DNA of 62,370 nucleotides from Collinsella aerofaciens (GCF_028207065.1 NZ_JAQLFP010000013.1:1-62370), one strand, 5' to 3'; numbered from the stretch's first letter, positions 1 to 9,151 are shown. The notes: generated by a model from the letters alone, not told the origin. Numbers and translations are program-made.

Positions 1-68
1 GACCGATTGCAAGCGGTCGGCGGGGCCATTGTGGCTCTTGACAGCGGATTGGGTCATATGAGCGAAAA

Positions 69-161
69 CCCGCCAGAGCGAGCAAGGTGCCTTGAAACGA
101 GGCGGCATTGACCTTCTGGTCATGCCGCCGAAGTTGAAAGGCAGATTGCCGCTCTGGCGGG
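69..161 (-). terminator. Branched hairpin downstream of livF
   Basis: Nothing coding is seen in bases 1-208. The 12-base arms CCCGCCAGAGCG (69-80) and CGCTCTGGCGGG (150-161) pair perfectly. They enclose a second strong stem (101-113 with 118-129, loop TTCT) and a weak third one (CAAGG/CCTTG, 83-94). Read on the minus strand the outer stem is followed by TTTT, as expected of a terminator at the end of the liv operon. A further 12-base hairpin at 179-203 lies next to the livF stop. The branched shape is more elaborate than an ordinary terminator, so a processed small RNA is an alternative. Confidence 0.5.
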
Positions 162-208
162 CTTGCAGCGTCGAGCCGTTACGCGGTTTGGTAAAACCGC
201 GTAACTAG

Positions 209-922
209 TTAGCCGCCCAGGTAAGCCTTGCGGACGTTGTCGTCGTGCAGGAGCTCTTGGCCGGTGCCGGTCATGGTGATCTTGCCGGTCTCGAGCACGT
301 AGCCGCGCGTGGCGATTGAAAGCGCCATCTGGGCGTTCTGCTCGACCAGAAGCACCGTGGTACCGGCCTTGTGCAGGTCCTCGACAATCTGGAAGATCTG
401 CTCAATCAGAATCGGCGCCAGACCCATGGAAGGCTCATCGAGCATGAGCAGCTTGGGGTTGCTCATAAGGGCGCGCCCCATAACGAGCATCTGCTGTTCG
501 CCGCCCGAAAGGGTGCCGGCGACCTGGCGACGGCGCTCCTTAAGGCGCGGGAACTGCTCGTAGACGCGCTCAAGGCCCGGAGCCACCGTGGACTTGGGCT
601 GCGTGTAGGCGCCCATCTCCAGGTTCTCCTCGACCGTCATCTGCAAAAAGGCGCGACGGCCCTCGGGAACCTGGGCCAGGCCCTTGCCCACCAGTTTATC
701 GGCAGGCGTATGGGTAATGTCCTCGCCCATAAACTTGATGGAGCCGGTCTTGGAACGCAGCAGGCCCGAGATGGTTTTAAGCGTCGTGGACTTACCGGCG
801 CCGTTCGCGCCGATCAGGGCCACGATCTCGCCCTCGTTGACGTTAAAGGAGATGTCCTTGATGGCGTGGATAGCGCCGTACCAGACGTTGATGTTGTAGA
901 CGGAAAGCATCGGCTCTGCCAT
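209..922 (-). CDS. livF: Branched-chain amino acid ABC transporter ATPase LivF
   Basis: This is one of the two cytoplasmic ATPases that power uptake of leucine, isoleucine and valine (or related amino acids) through LivHM. The 237-residue length is normal for LivF. Visible motifs are Walker A GANGAGKST near residue 38, the ABC signature LSGGEQQML near 138, and Walker B LLMLDEPSMGLAP near 158 followed by the switch histidine region. It is the last gene of a minus-strand operon livH-livM-livG-livF and starts directly at the livG stop, so the two are translationally coupled. Substrate range cannot be read from the ATPase. Confidence 0.95.
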   Translation of the reverse strand: MAEPMLSVYNINVWYGAIHAIKDISFNVNEGEIVALIGANGAGKSTTLKTISGLLRSKTGSIKFMGEDITHTPADKLVGKGLAQVPEGRRAFLQMTVEENLEMGAYTQPKSTVAPGLERVYEQFPRLKERRRQVAGTLSGGEQQMLVMGRALMSNPKLLMLDEPSMGLAPILIEQIFQIVEDLHKAGTTVLLVEQNAQMALSIATRGYVLETGKITMTGTGQELLHDDNVRKAYLGG

Positions 923-1783
923 TTAGTTCTCCCCCTTATCCTGCTTGCCCAGATATGCCTCAATTACGGCATCGTTGTTCTGGATCTCCTCGGCCGTGCC
1001 CTTGGCGATGACCTTACCAAAGTTGAGCACGCAGATGCCCTCGCAGATGTTCATGACGAGCGACATATCATGCTCGATAAGCATAATGGCGATGCCAAAG
1101 GTGTCGCGGATCTTGACGATGTTCTCCATGAGCTCCGCGGTCTCGGACGGGTTCATGCCGGCGGCAGGCTCGTCGAGCAGCAGCAGTTTGGGGTTGGTGG
1201 CAAGCGCGCGGACGATCTCCAGACGACGCTGGGCGCCGTAAGGCAGCGAGCCGGCCTGCTCGTTTGCCAGGTGCTCCATATCAAAAATGGACAGCAGCTC
1301 CATGGCGCGCTCGTGGGCGGCCTTCTCGTGCTTCCAATACGTCGGCAGGCGCAGCACGCCCTCAAAGCCGGAGTAGCGCTCCTGGTTGTGCAGACCGACC
1401 TTGACGTTGTCCTCCACCGTCATGGTGTTGAACAGGCGAATGTTCTGGAAGGTGCGGGCAATACCCATGCGGTTGACCTGATAGACCGACTTGCCCGAGG
1501 TGTCCTCACCGTCGAGCAGGATGGTACCGTGCGTGGGCTGGTACACCTTGGTGAGCAGGTTGAAGACCGTGGTCTTACCGGCACCGTTGGGACCGATCAG
1601 ACCGGCGATCTCGGTCTTACCGATGGTCAGGCTAAAGTCGTCGACTGCCTTAAGGCCGCCAAATTCAATGCCCAAGTGGATGCACTCGAGCGCCGGGCGC
1701 TGGCCCAGGTCGCGGTCGGGAACGATGGCGCCAGAAGGATACGGGACCATCTTGCCCTTGTTGAACTCAAATTTACTGGGCAT
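923..1783 (-). CDS. livG: Branched-chain amino acid ABC transporter ATPase LivG
   Basis: Second ATPase of the Liv importer, about 286 residues. It shows Walker A GPNGAGKTT, signature LPYGAQRRLEI, Walker B LLLLDEPAAGMNP and the C-terminal extension with INNDAVIEAYLG that is typical of LivG rather than LivF. The start MPSKFEF is chosen because GGAGG lies nine bases upstream. A longer reading frame to 1810 exists but lacks a ribosome site and would overlap livM further. Its start overlaps the livM end by 11 bases, in keeping with one transcript. Confidence 0.94.
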   Translation of the reverse strand: MPSKFEFNKGKMVPYPSGAIVPDRDLGQRPALECIHLGIEFGGLKAVDDFSLTIGKTEIAGLIGPNGAGKTTVFNLLTKVYQPTHGTILLDGEDTSGKSVYQVNRMGIARTFQNIRLFNTMTVEDNVKVGLHNQERYSGFEGVLRLPTYWKHEKAAHERAMELLSIFDMEHLANEQAGSLPYGAQRRLEIVRALATNPKLLLLDEPAAGMNPSETAELMENIVKIRDTFGIAIMLIEHDMSLVMNICEGICVLNFGKVIAKGTAEEIQNNDAVIEAYLGKQDKGEN

Positions 1784-2861
1784 CGGCTGCCACCTCCTTC
1801 TTGGAAGCAAAGCGGTCCTTAATGCGTGCGAAGAACGCCTTGAGCTGCGGGTTGTTGGTAAAGATCATGACCAGGATCAGCACGATGGCGTAGATGAGCA
1901 TGCGGTAGTCCGAGAACTGACGGAGCAGCTCGGGAAGCACCGTGAGCAACGCCGCCGCGATGACGGAGCCGCGCATATTGCCCAGACCGCCCAGGACCAC
2001 GAACACCAGGATGAGGATGGACGTGTTGAAGTCGAACTTGGTAGCGGAAAGCTGCGAGAAGTTACCGCCGAAGAGGGCTCCGGCAGCGCCGGCGAGAGCG
2101 GCGGAAACCACGAAGGCGATCATGCGGTACTCGGTGACAGAGATGCCCACGGACTCGGCAGCGATCTTGTTGTCGCGCACGGCCATAATGGCACGGCCGG
2201 TACGGCTGCGAACCAGGTTGAGCACGATCACGAGTGCGACCATAACCAGGATGGCACCGGCGAGGAAGGTCGAGTACGTCGACACGCCCGAGGCGCCCTG
2301 GGCGCCCTTGATGATGGCGGTGCCGTCCTCGAGCAGGTGCAGGTCGTCGATCGTAGAGTTGCCCGTGATGTTAAAAATCACGTGCAGGCCGCGGGAGTCG
2401 ACGCCCACAATGAGGCAGGTAACGATCTCTTTGATGATCTCGCCAAAAGCCAGGGTCACGATGGCCAGATAGTCGCCGCTCAGGCGCAGGACCGGGATAC
2501 CGATCAAGAAGCCCAAGATGGCAGCGGCGATAGCGCCGACCACAATGCTGATGATCAGGCGCACCGGATCGGAGGGAACGGCGCTCTCAAGGGCGACCGC
2601 GGTGACGATGCCCGTGTAGGCACCGACACTCATAAAGCCCGCATGGCCCAGCGACAGGTCGCCCGCGATGCCGACGACGAGGTTGAGGGAAATGGCCATG
2701 ACGATGTAGGCCGTAATGGGAACCAACTGGCCGGCGATCATGCGCGGGATCATATGGTTGGACTGCATAAAGAACACGATGGCAAATGCCACAAGGCACA
2801 TGGCGTACGTGACAAAGTCGTGACGCGTCTGCTTGTCTTTAAGAAACTTCATAACGCTCAC
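1773..2861 (-). CDS. livM: Branched-chain amino acid ABC transporter permease LivM
   Basis: Inner-membrane permease of the Liv system, about 360 residues with eight to ten hydrophobic segments. The family motif region GDYLAIVTLAFGEI is visible in the middle, and the LSLGHAGFMSVGAY segment lies in the N-terminal half. A GTG at 2861 follows the livH stop immediately (TAGGTG). An ATG at 2852 (MKFLKDK) is an equally possible start. The C-terminus is charged and cytoplasmic. It would pair with LivH to form the channel. Confidence 0.93.
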   Translation of the reverse strand: MSVMKFLKDKQTRHDFVTYAMCLVAFAIVFFMQSNHMIPRMIAGQLVPITAYIVMAISLNLVVGIAGDLSLGHAGFMSVGAYTGIVTAVALESAVPSDPVRLIISIVVGAIAAAILGFLIGIPVLRLSGDYLAIVTLAFGEIIKEIVTCLIVGVDSRGLHVIFNITGNSTIDDLHLLEDGTAIIKGAQGASGVSTYSTFLAGAILVMVALVIVLNLVRSRTGRAIMAVRDNKIAAESVGISVTEYRMIAFVVSAALAGAAGALFGGNFSQLSATKFDFNTSILILVFVVLGGLGNMRGSVIAAALLTVLPELLRQFSDYRMLIYAIVLILVMIFTNNPQLKAFFARIKDRFASKKEVAADAQ

Positions 2862-3743
2862 CTACACCTTCTCGGGGACGTACTTGCCCAAGAGGCCGGC
2901 AGGCTTGACGAGCAGGACGATGATCAAAACACCAAAGACGATGGAGTTGGCAAGGCTCGTGGAAATGTAAGCCTGTGCCATCGCCTCGATGATGCCGATG
3001 AGAATGCCACCGACAAAGGCACCGGGGATGGAGCCGATACCGCCGAAGACGGCGGCGTCGAAGGCCTTGATGCCAGGCATGGCGCCCGTGGTGGGCTGCA
3101 GGACCGGCGAGTAGGAGCACAGGAGCACACCGGCGATGGCGGCAAGGGCGGAGCCGATGGCAAACGTCATCGAAATGGTGCGGTTGACGTTGATGCCCAT
3201 GAGCTGAGCGGCGGCCTTGTCCTCGGACACGGCGCGCATGGCCTTGCCCATCTTGGTCTTACCTGTAAAGAACATCAGACCGGCCATGATAACCAGGCAG
3301 GCGACGATGGTGACGAGCGAGACGGCACTCACGTTGAACTTGGCCAAGAACTCCGGCACCGGGAGGGTGACGAGCGAAGTGAAGTTCTTGGGCGTGGCGC
3401 CCCACAGAAGCTGCGCGGCGTTCTGCAGGAAGTAGGACACGCCGATGGCCGTGATCAGAACGGCCAGCGGGCCCGCCTGACGCAGCGGCTTGTATGCCAG
3501 GCCCTCGATGAGAACACCGAGAACGGTACAGACCACACAAGAGAGAATTACAGATGCCCAGCCCGGGAGGCCGAGATACGACGTGGCACAGAACGAGACA
3601 TAGGCACCGACCATGATGACGTCGCCGTGAGCGAAGTTCAGCATCTTGGCGATACCGTAGACCATGGTGTAGCCCAACGCGATGATGGCGTAGACGCTGC
3701 CCATGGACAGGCCGTTGACCAGGTATTGGATAAAGACCGTCAT
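2862..3743 (-). CDS. livH: Branched-chain amino acid ABC transporter permease LivH
   Basis: First permease of the Liv operon, 293 residues from MTVFIQYLVNGLSMGS, which is the classic LivH opening. Hallmarks are GYTMVYGIAKMLNFAHGD near the N-terminus and GGIGSIPGAFVGGILIGIIE near the C-terminus. The ATG at 3743 has GGGGGAT just upstream. An upstream reading frame to 3836 would run into the intergenic hairpins and is rejected. It follows the binding-protein gene at 3883-5070 on the same strand across a 139-base gap with two stem-loops. Confidence 0.94.
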   Translation of the reverse strand: MTVFIQYLVNGLSMGSVYAIIALGYTMVYGIAKMLNFAHGDVIMVGAYVSFCATSYLGLPGWASVILSCVVCTVLGVLIEGLAYKPLRQAGPLAVLITAIGVSYFLQNAAQLLWGATPKNFTSLVTLPVPEFLAKFNVSAVSLVTIVACLVIMAGLMFFTGKTKMGKAMRAVSEDKAAAQLMGINVNRTISMTFAIGSALAAIAGVLLCSYSPVLQPTTGAMPGIKAFDAAVFGGIGSIPGAFVGGILIGIIEAMAQAYISTSLANSIVFGVLIIVLLVKPAGLLGKYVPEKV

Positions 3744-3789
3744 GTTCCACATCCCCCTTTCGAATAGGTTTCCAGTTAATGTATGAAAC

Positions 3790-3851
3790 AGGGACGTTAC
3801 ACTGTCCCTAGATACCAAGCAAGCAGGGAAGGCCAAAACCTCCCCTGCTTG
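3790..3851 (-). promoter_or_regulatory. Paired stem-loops between livJ and livH
   Basis: Two inverted repeats sit between the binding-protein gene and livH: AGGGAC/GTCCCT (3790-3809) and CAAGCAGGG/CCCTGCTTG (3820-3851). Neither is followed by a clear run of U on the minus strand. They therefore look more like a leaky attenuator or an mRNA-stabilising structure than a full stop. Such an arrangement commonly lets a binding protein be made in excess over its membrane partners; that role here is inferred. Confidence 0.45.
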
Positions 3852-3882
3852 GGATCAAAACCGCTCAATGTAAGGCGGTCTA

Positions 3883-5070
3883 TTAGGCCTGTACGTACTT
3901 GCCGTCGGTGATAACGTACGCCGTGGGGTCCTTCTGGACCTGGCCCTTATCGTTCCAGGTGAGCTTGCCGGTCAGACCGTCAACGGTAATCTTGAGCATA
4001 GCCTTGGGCAGCTTCTCGGCGACCTCGGTCGGGTCGGCGTCGACACCAAGACCGGCCTCCTTGAGGACCTCGGCCACCGCGTGCACGCCGTCGTAAGCGT
4101 CGGCGGCAAACTGGTCCGGAGTCTCGCCATACTTATCCTTGTAAGCTTTGACGAAGTCGGCGTTCTTCTCATCGTCGGCGGAGAACGGGGTCATGAGCAG
4201 CAGACCCTCGGCAAGAGAGGTGTCGAAGCCCTCAACGCCCAGGATGCCGTCCATGCCGTCGCAGCCCATCATCTTGACGTCGTAGCCCATGTCCTTGGCA
4301 TTCTTGAGCAGGACGGACGCCGGCGTGTAGTAGATCGGCGCAAAGATCATGGTGGCGCCGGCCTGCTTGGCCTTGGTCAGCTGGTTGGTAAAGCTCGTGG
4401 CAGAGTCGTCCTTAAAGGTCTCCTCGTCAACAATCTCGAGCTTAGACTCAGCGGCCTGGGCCTTAAAGGAATCTGCGATACCCGAAGAATAGGCGTCGCC
4501 GGAGTTATAGAACAGTACGAACTTCTCGTCCGCATACTTCTGCGCCAGGAACTTGGCAGCGTTGACGCCCTGGTTGGGGTCGGTAAAGCAAACCTGGAAG
4601 ACGCAATCCTTGCCGTCGGTGACGTCCTCGGAGGACGCGGACGGAGTGATCATGAACGTCTTGGGGTCGTTACCGCACTCTGCGGCAACGGCAACCGACG
4701 CACCCGTGGTGGTCGGGCCGACAAGGGCCTGCATGCCCCAGTCGAGCAGGGTATTAAAGGCGTTGACGGCCTTCTCGCCGTCGGCCTGGTCGTCCTCGGC
4801 CTTGCTGGCAAGCGGCAGCTCCTTGGTGGAGAAGTCCTTGCAGCCAAGCTCGACGCCCTGGGTAACGGACTTGCCGTAGGACGCGGCGGCACCGGTCAGC
4901 GGGCCGATGGTGCCGATCTTAAACGAAGCGTCGCCCGAAGCGGAACCGCTGTCGCCGCCGTTGGAGGAGCAGCCAGCTAGAATGGACATCGCCCCCAGAC
5001 CTGCTGCGCTCGCGATAACGCTCCTGCGATTCATAACAGGGTTCAATGACTTACCGGTGAGGCTCGACAT
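3883..5070 (-). CDS. Branched-chain amino acid-binding lipoprotein, copy 1
   Basis: Extracellular solute-binding protein of the LivJ/LivK (Peripla_BP_6) family, 395 residues. The N-terminus has a twin arginine (MNRRSVIASAAG) and a lipobox LAGC with the lipidated cysteine at residue 34. It is therefore probably a lipoprotein anchored outside the membrane, perhaps exported by Tat. The mature protein begins FKIGTIGPLTGAAASYGKS, a typical Liv-binding start. GAGGAG lies eight bases before the ATG at 5070. It is upstream of livHMGF on the same strand. It is very similar to the next gene, so the pair is a tandem duplication with possibly different ligands. Confidence 0.92.
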   Translation of the reverse strand: MSSLTGKSLNPVMNRRSVIASAAGLGAMSILAGCSSNGGDSGSASGDASFKIGTIGPLTGAAASYGKSVTQGVELGCKDFSTKELPLASKAEDDQADGEKAVNAFNTLLDWGMQALVGPTTTGASVAVAAECGNDPKTFMITPSASSEDVTDGKDCVFQVCFTDPNQGVNAAKFLAQKYADEKFVLFYNSGDAYSSGIADSFKAQAAESKLEIVDEETFKDDSATSFTNQLTKAKQAGATMIFAPIYYTPASVLLKNAKDMGYDVKMMGCDGMDGILGVEGFDTSLAEGLLLMTPFSADDEKNADFVKAYKDKYGETPDQFAADAYDGVHAVAEVLKEAGLGVDADPTEVAEKLPKAMLKITVDGLTGKLTWNDKGQVQKDPTAYVITDGKYVQA

Positions 5071-5341
5071 GCGGCTCTCCTCTCAAATCTCGTCGGGTTT
5101 TGGTTACCCGACAGGCCATCCTTCGCCGTGTTCGGCGTTCGCAAAATAGTAGACGCTTTAGTTGAGAAAAGTGGCGATTATTTCAACTTTTCTTTTGTTT
5201 TGTCCGTTTATCCATAGTTATGCGTATTTCTATTGGTTTATGCAGTTTAGCCACTTTATTGTGTAAAAGTAATGTTTCCATTCTGTTGCAAGCGTCCCTG
5301 CCCTGATTAAAACGGCCTCACCGGTAGCGCTTTATGCGCAC
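5071..5341. promoter_or_regulatory. AT-rich spacer upstream of first binding-protein gene
   Basis: The 271 bases between the two binding-protein genes contain no coding frame that looks real. A markedly AT-rich stretch at about 5155-5285, within a GC-rich neighbourhood, is the likely promoter region for the first binding protein and the liv operon. I see no convincing terminator for the upstream gene, so read-through from the second copy is possible. No specific operator was recognised. Confidence 0.35.
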
Positions 5342-6508
5342 TTAGGCGGCGATGTACTTGCCGTCCTGGATCACATAGGCTGTAGCGGGCTTCTCGACTT
5401 GGCCCTCGTCGTTCCACGTGAGCTCGCCCGTCAGACCCTCGATCTTGATCTTGCGCATGGCCTTGGCAAGATCGCCGGCAATGTCGGCGCCGTCGGCCGT
5501 AATGTCGATGTTTGCCTTATCGATAGCCTCGACAATCGCATGGACGCAGTCATAGGCATCGGCGGCAAACTGGTTGGGCGTCTCGTCGTAGGCGTCCTTA
5601 TATGCCTTGACGAAGTCGGCGTTCTTCTCATCGTCGGCAGAGAACGGGGTCATGAGCAGCACGCCCTCGGCAAGAGAGGTGTCGAAGCCCTCGACGGAGA
5701 GCAGGCCGTCCATGCCGTCGGTACCCATGAGGGTCATGTCGTATCCCATGTCCTTGGCGTTCTTGAGCAAAACGGACGCCGGCGTGTAGTAGATCGGCGC
5801 AAAGATGAGCGTGACGCCGGCCTCCTTGGCCTTGGTGAGCTGGTTGGTAAAGCTCGTGGAAGAGTCGTCCTTAAAGGTCTCGGTATCGACGATATCAAGT
5901 TTGGACTCCTTGGCCTGCTCGGCAAAGGCATCGGCAACACCCGAGCTGTACGTATCGCCGGAGTTGTAGAACAGGGCGATCTTGGCGTCTGCATACTTCT
6001 CGGCCAAAAACTTGGCAGCACTCGCGCCCATGGTGGGGTCGGTAAAGCAAACCTGGAAAACCGTGGTCTTGTCCTTGGTGACGTCGAGGGACGAAGCAGA
6101 GGGCGTGACCATGAGCATATCGTCGGCGATCTCGCCCGAGACAGCGACGGCGGCACCAGTCGTGACGGGGCCGACGAGCGCCTGCATGCCCCAGTCGCAC
6201 AGGGTATTGAAGGCGTTGATAGCCTTCTCGCCGTCGGCGACGTCATCCTCGGACTTAAGCGAGAGTTTGAGGTCCTTGGTCGAGAAATCCTTGGCGGCAA
6301 GCTTGGCACCCTTCTCGGCCGAAACGCCATAGGTTGCCGCGGCGCCGGTCAGAGGGCCGATGACACCGATCTTGAAGGTCTTGCCGTCATCGGCGGTGCC
6401 GCCGTCCGAGCCACCCGACGAGCAACCAGCGAGTGCGGCGGTGCTGCCGAGCGCCGCAGCGCCGGCGAGAAAGTTCCTACGGCTGAGCGTGCTGTTGATG
6501 TTGAACAT
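5342..6508 (-). CDS. Branched-chain amino acid-binding lipoprotein, copy 2
   Basis: Second LivJ/LivK-type binding protein, 388 residues. It has a textbook Tat signal (SRRNFLAG near residue 9) running into a lipobox LAGC, so it is predicted to be a Tat-exported lipoprotein. Much of the mature protein matches copy 1 almost word for word, for example FKDDS, TNQLTKAK, IYYTPASVLLKNAKDMGYD and FDTSLAEG. Divergence is concentrated near TLMGTDGMDGLLS and in the C-terminal third. GGGGGA precedes the ATG at 6508. It probably shares LivHMGF with copy 1. Confidence 0.92.
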   Translation of the reverse strand: MFNINSTLSRRNFLAGAAALGSTAALAGCSSGGSDGGTADDGKTFKIGVIGPLTGAAATYGVSAEKGAKLAAKDFSTKDLKLSLKSEDDVADGEKAINAFNTLCDWGMQALVGPVTTGAAVAVSGEIADDMLMVTPSASSLDVTKDKTTVFQVCFTDPTMGASAAKFLAEKYADAKIALFYNSGDTYSSGVADAFAEQAKESKLDIVDTETFKDDSSTSFTNQLTKAKEAGVTLIFAPIYYTPASVLLKNAKDMGYDMTLMGTDGMDGLLSVEGFDTSLAEGVLLMTPFSADDEKNADFVKAYKDAYDETPNQFAADAYDCVHAIVEAIDKANIDITADGADIAGDLAKAMRKIKIEGLTGELTWNDEGQVEKPATAYVIQDGKYIAA

Positions 6509-6759
6509 GGTGTCCCCCTTTTTCGCTGGCCGCGGTGCGGCCGTCTTGCGGTACAGGGCAAACCTTATGGCGCAAACGTTGACAGTTTGTTACGGGAGTC
6601 CGTTTGTAGCGAGCGTGTTTCCAATGTTTCCGCAGCGTTTCGGGGGTGCCGTTTTGTGCGGCTCCTGTTGCCTGGCGAGCACGCGCCCCCGGTTCACGCT
6701 AGAATGCACTCAACCTTTAAGCGGTTTATCCATCCATAAGATGCACGAAGGAGTTATCT

Positions 6760-8103
6760 ATGAGCGAACCCCTGCGCACCGTGAACGTCGGTCTGATCGG
6801 TCTGGGAACCGTCGGCGGCGGCGTGGCCCGTCTGATCAAGAGCCACCACGATGAGTACCTGGCAGCCTACGGCATCGACCTTAAGCTGACCCGCGCCTGC
6901 GCGCTTGCTTGGGAGCAGGCCGAGGCGGCAGGCATTGAGCGCGAGGCCTTTACGAGCGACTGGCACGATGTCGTCACCGACCCCGCCGTCGACATCGTCG
7001 TCGAGCTGATTGGCGGCGAGCATCCCGCAACCGAGATCTTCACCACTGCCTTCGAGAACGGCAAGCATGTCGTCTCCGCCAACAAGGCCCTGCTGGGCCG
7101 CCATGTCGAGACGCTTGCCGAGAAGGCGCGTGCGTGCGGCGTGCAGATTAAGTGCGAGGCCAGCTGCGGTGGCGGCATCCCCATTGTCAGCACACTCGAG
7201 CACGACCTGGTGGGTAACAAGATCCTGACCATCGCCGGCATCCTCAACGGCACCACCAACTACATCCTGTCGCGCATGGACGCCGAGGGCGCCGATTACG
7301 CTGACGCGCTCGCCGACGCACAGGCCAAGGGCTATGCCGAGGCCGACCCGTCCGCCGACGTCGACGGCTTCGATGCCGCCAGCAAGACGGCCATCCTCGC
7401 CTCCATCGGCTTTGGCACCCGCGTTACCACCGATGATGTGTACCAGCAGGGTATCCGCACCATCGGCGCCGAGGACATCGCCCAGGCCCGCGAGCTCGGC
7501 TACACCATCAAGCTGCTCGGCATCGCCCGCAACACCGACGCTGGCGTCGACGTTCGCGTGCATCCCACGCTGATCCCCGCAGACCATATGCTCGCCAAGG
7601 TCAACGGCGCCATGAACGCCGTCTACGTGGTAGGCGACGCCGTGGGCGAGACCATGTTCTACGGCGCGGGCGCAGGCTCCTTCCCCACCGCGAGCGCCGT
7701 CGTGGGCGATATCCTGTCGCTCTCCGAGCAGATCAGCCGCGGCGTGGCTCCGCTGCCCGAGATTGAGCCCTATGGCCACAACCTCACCTTTAAGCCCATG
7801 GACGAGCTCCAGACCAAGTACTATGTGCGCCTGAAAGTCGCCGACCGCGTGGGCGCCCTGTCCGAGACGGTCGACATCTTTGCCAAGCACAACATCTCGA
7901 TCTCGCTCATCAACCAGGTCGAGGACGGCAAATCGGGCGTCAGCGATGCCTGCTCGGTCATCTTCCTGACGCACCGCGCGCTCGAGAAGGACGTCCAGGC
8001 TGCCGCCGCCGAGCTTGCCGGCGTCGACTGCGTGGCCGAGGTCGCCAACGTCCTGCGCATCGAGGACGTTGAGGCTTGGACCGAAGGCGTCATGGCGAAC
8101 TAG
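6760..8103 (+). CDS. hom: Homoserine dehydrogenase
   Basis: Catalyses NAD(P)H-dependent reduction of aspartate semialdehyde to homoserine, the branch point to threonine and methionine. 447 residues. The N-terminal Rossmann motif GLIGLGTVGGGV is at residues 11-22. The catalytic part has SANKALLG, CEASCGGGIPI and GILNGTTNYIL. A C-terminal ACT domain from about residue 350 (RVGALSETVDIFAKHNISI) suggests feedback control by threonine. GAAGGAG lies upstream of the ATG. The gene is divergent from the binding protein at 6508 and is followed by a strong terminator. Confidence 0.96.
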   Translation: MSEPLRTVNVGLIGLGTVGGGVARLIKSHHDEYLAAYGIDLKLTRACALAWEQAEAAGIEREAFTSDWHDVVTDPAVDIVVELIGGEHPATEIFTTAFENGKHVVSANKALLGRHVETLAEKARACGVQIKCEASCGGGIPIVSTLEHDLVGNKILTIAGILNGTTNYILSRMDAEGADYADALADAQAKGYAEADPSADVDGFDAASKTAILASIGFGTRVTTDDVYQQGIRTIGAEDIAQARELGYTIKLLGIARNTDAGVDVRVHPTLIPADHMLAKVNGAMNAVYVVGDAVGETMFYGAGAGSFPTASAVVGDILSLSEQISRGVAPLPEIEPYGHNLTFKPMDELQTKYYVRLKVADRVGALSETVDIFAKHNISISLINQVEDGKSGVSDACSVIFLTHRALEKDVQAAAAELAGVDCVAEVANVLRIEDVEAWTEGVMAN

Positions 8104-8134
8104 TCCAACGCTCGCCTAGCAATACGCGCCTTGA

Positions 8135-8170
8135 GGGCTCCCGTCCGATGTGGGACGGGAGCCCTTTTGT
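8135..8170 (+). terminator. Rho-independent terminator after hom
   Basis: GGGCTCCCGTCC (8135-8146) pairs with the mirrored GGACGGGAGCCC arm ending at 8164, and TTTTGT follows. This is a classic intrinsic terminator 30 bases after the hom stop. Confidence 0.85.
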
Positions 8171-8317
8171 CACCTGCCCTAAGCACAACGGCAAAGCATA
8201 TTTGCGCGAGCCGCTCATCGGTAACGCGGGCTACCGTTCACCGATATGCAAACGCGGCCGATTCCGACTACCGCTACGCTGTGCTGCGAATGTCCGCCCG
8301 CGATGAGAGGAAGCACC

Positions 8318-9067
8318 ATGTTGCTCGAGGGCAAGAAAGCAATCATCACCGGAGGCACACGCGGTATCGGCTATGCCATCGCCTGCCGTTTTATCGAGGA
8401 AGGCGCTGCCGTCACCGTCTTTGGCTCGCGCCAGGAGACTGCCGACACGGCCGTTGAGAAGCTGGCAGCCGCCTATCCCGACGCCAAGGTCTGGGGTCGC
8501 TCCTGCGATCTCACCTCGCTCGAGGCCGTGACTGAGGCCTTTACGCAGACTGCAGCCGACATGGGCGGCTTGGACACGGTCGTCAACAATGCCGGAATCT
8601 CCCAGCGTTCACCCCTCTTGGACTACACGGCCGAGGAGTTCGCAAAGGTCATGGACCTTAACGTCGTCGCCGTCTTTAATGGCCACCAGGCTGCCGCCAA
8701 GATCATGACCGAGGCCGGCCACGGCGGCACCATCACTACCACAAGCTCGATGGTCGCCAAGTACGGCCAGCCCTCCGGCGTCGGTTACCCCACGTCCAAG
8801 TTTGCCGTCAACGGTATGGTCCAGTCGCTCTCGCGCGAGCTCGCTCCCATGGGCATCCGCGTCAACGCCGTCGCCCCCGGCGTGACTAAGACCGACATGG
8901 TCGCCAACCTGCCCGAAGAGGTCATCAAGCCCATCATCGCCACCATTCCGCTGGGTCGCATGGGCGAGCCCGAGGATGTCGCCAACGCCTTTGTTTTCCT
9001 GGCGAGCGACATGTCCTCCTATGTCACGGGCGCCGTGCTCCCCGTCGACGGAGCCGCCCGCTCCTAA
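8318..9067 (+). CDS. Short-chain dehydrogenase/reductase (FabG-like)
   Basis: NAD(P)-dependent oxidoreductase of the classical SDR family, 249 residues from MLLEGKKAIITGG. Cofactor motif TGGTRGIG is at the N-terminus and NNAG in the middle. The catalytic Ser-Tyr-Lys set appears as TTTSSMV and GYPTSKFAV, and the usual C-terminal VTGAVLPVDGAA is present. The start is set by GAGAGG eight bases upstream; a longer frame to 8246 has no ribosome site. It lies alone between two terminators, so it is monocistronic. The substrate is unknown: FabG-like ketoreductases, sugar and steroid dehydrogenases look alike at this level. Confidence 0.88.
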   Translation: MLLEGKKAIITGGTRGIGYAIACRFIEEGAAVTVFGSRQETADTAVEKLAAAYPDAKVWGRSCDLTSLEAVTEAFTQTAADMGGLDTVVNNAGISQRSPLLDYTAEEFAKVMDLNVVAVFNGHQAAAKIMTEAGHGGTITTTSSMVAKYGQPSGVGYPTSKFAVNGMVQSLSRELAPMGIRVNAVAPGVTKTDMVANLPEEVIKPIIATIPLGRMGEPEDVANAFVFLASDMSSYVTGAVLPVDGAARS

Positions 9068-9112
9068 GGAGCCACAAGCTTTGGCTTCAAGCTTCAACAT
9101 AGCTCAACCAAA

Positions 9113-9151
9113 AAGGCGCGCCGTCTGAATCAACTGCAGACAGCGCGCCTT
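9113..9151 (+). terminator. Hairpin terminator after SDR gene (start of repeat A)
   Basis: AAGGCGCGCCGTCTG pairs with CAGACAGCGCGCCTT across the loop AATCAACTG. A short pyrimidine-rich tail (TCTCCTGTT) follows. The same hairpin, with compensatory changes (AAGGTGCGCTGTCTG / CAGGCAGCGCACCT), recurs at 15891, so it is also the left part of a larger repeat. Confidence 0.65.

Noticed and set aside
1491..3767. A 758-codon plus-strand frame opposite livG, livM and livH
   Set aside because: Same artefact: it spans three clearly coding minus-strand genes, has no ribosome site, and its Asp/Gly/His-rich sequence has no family.
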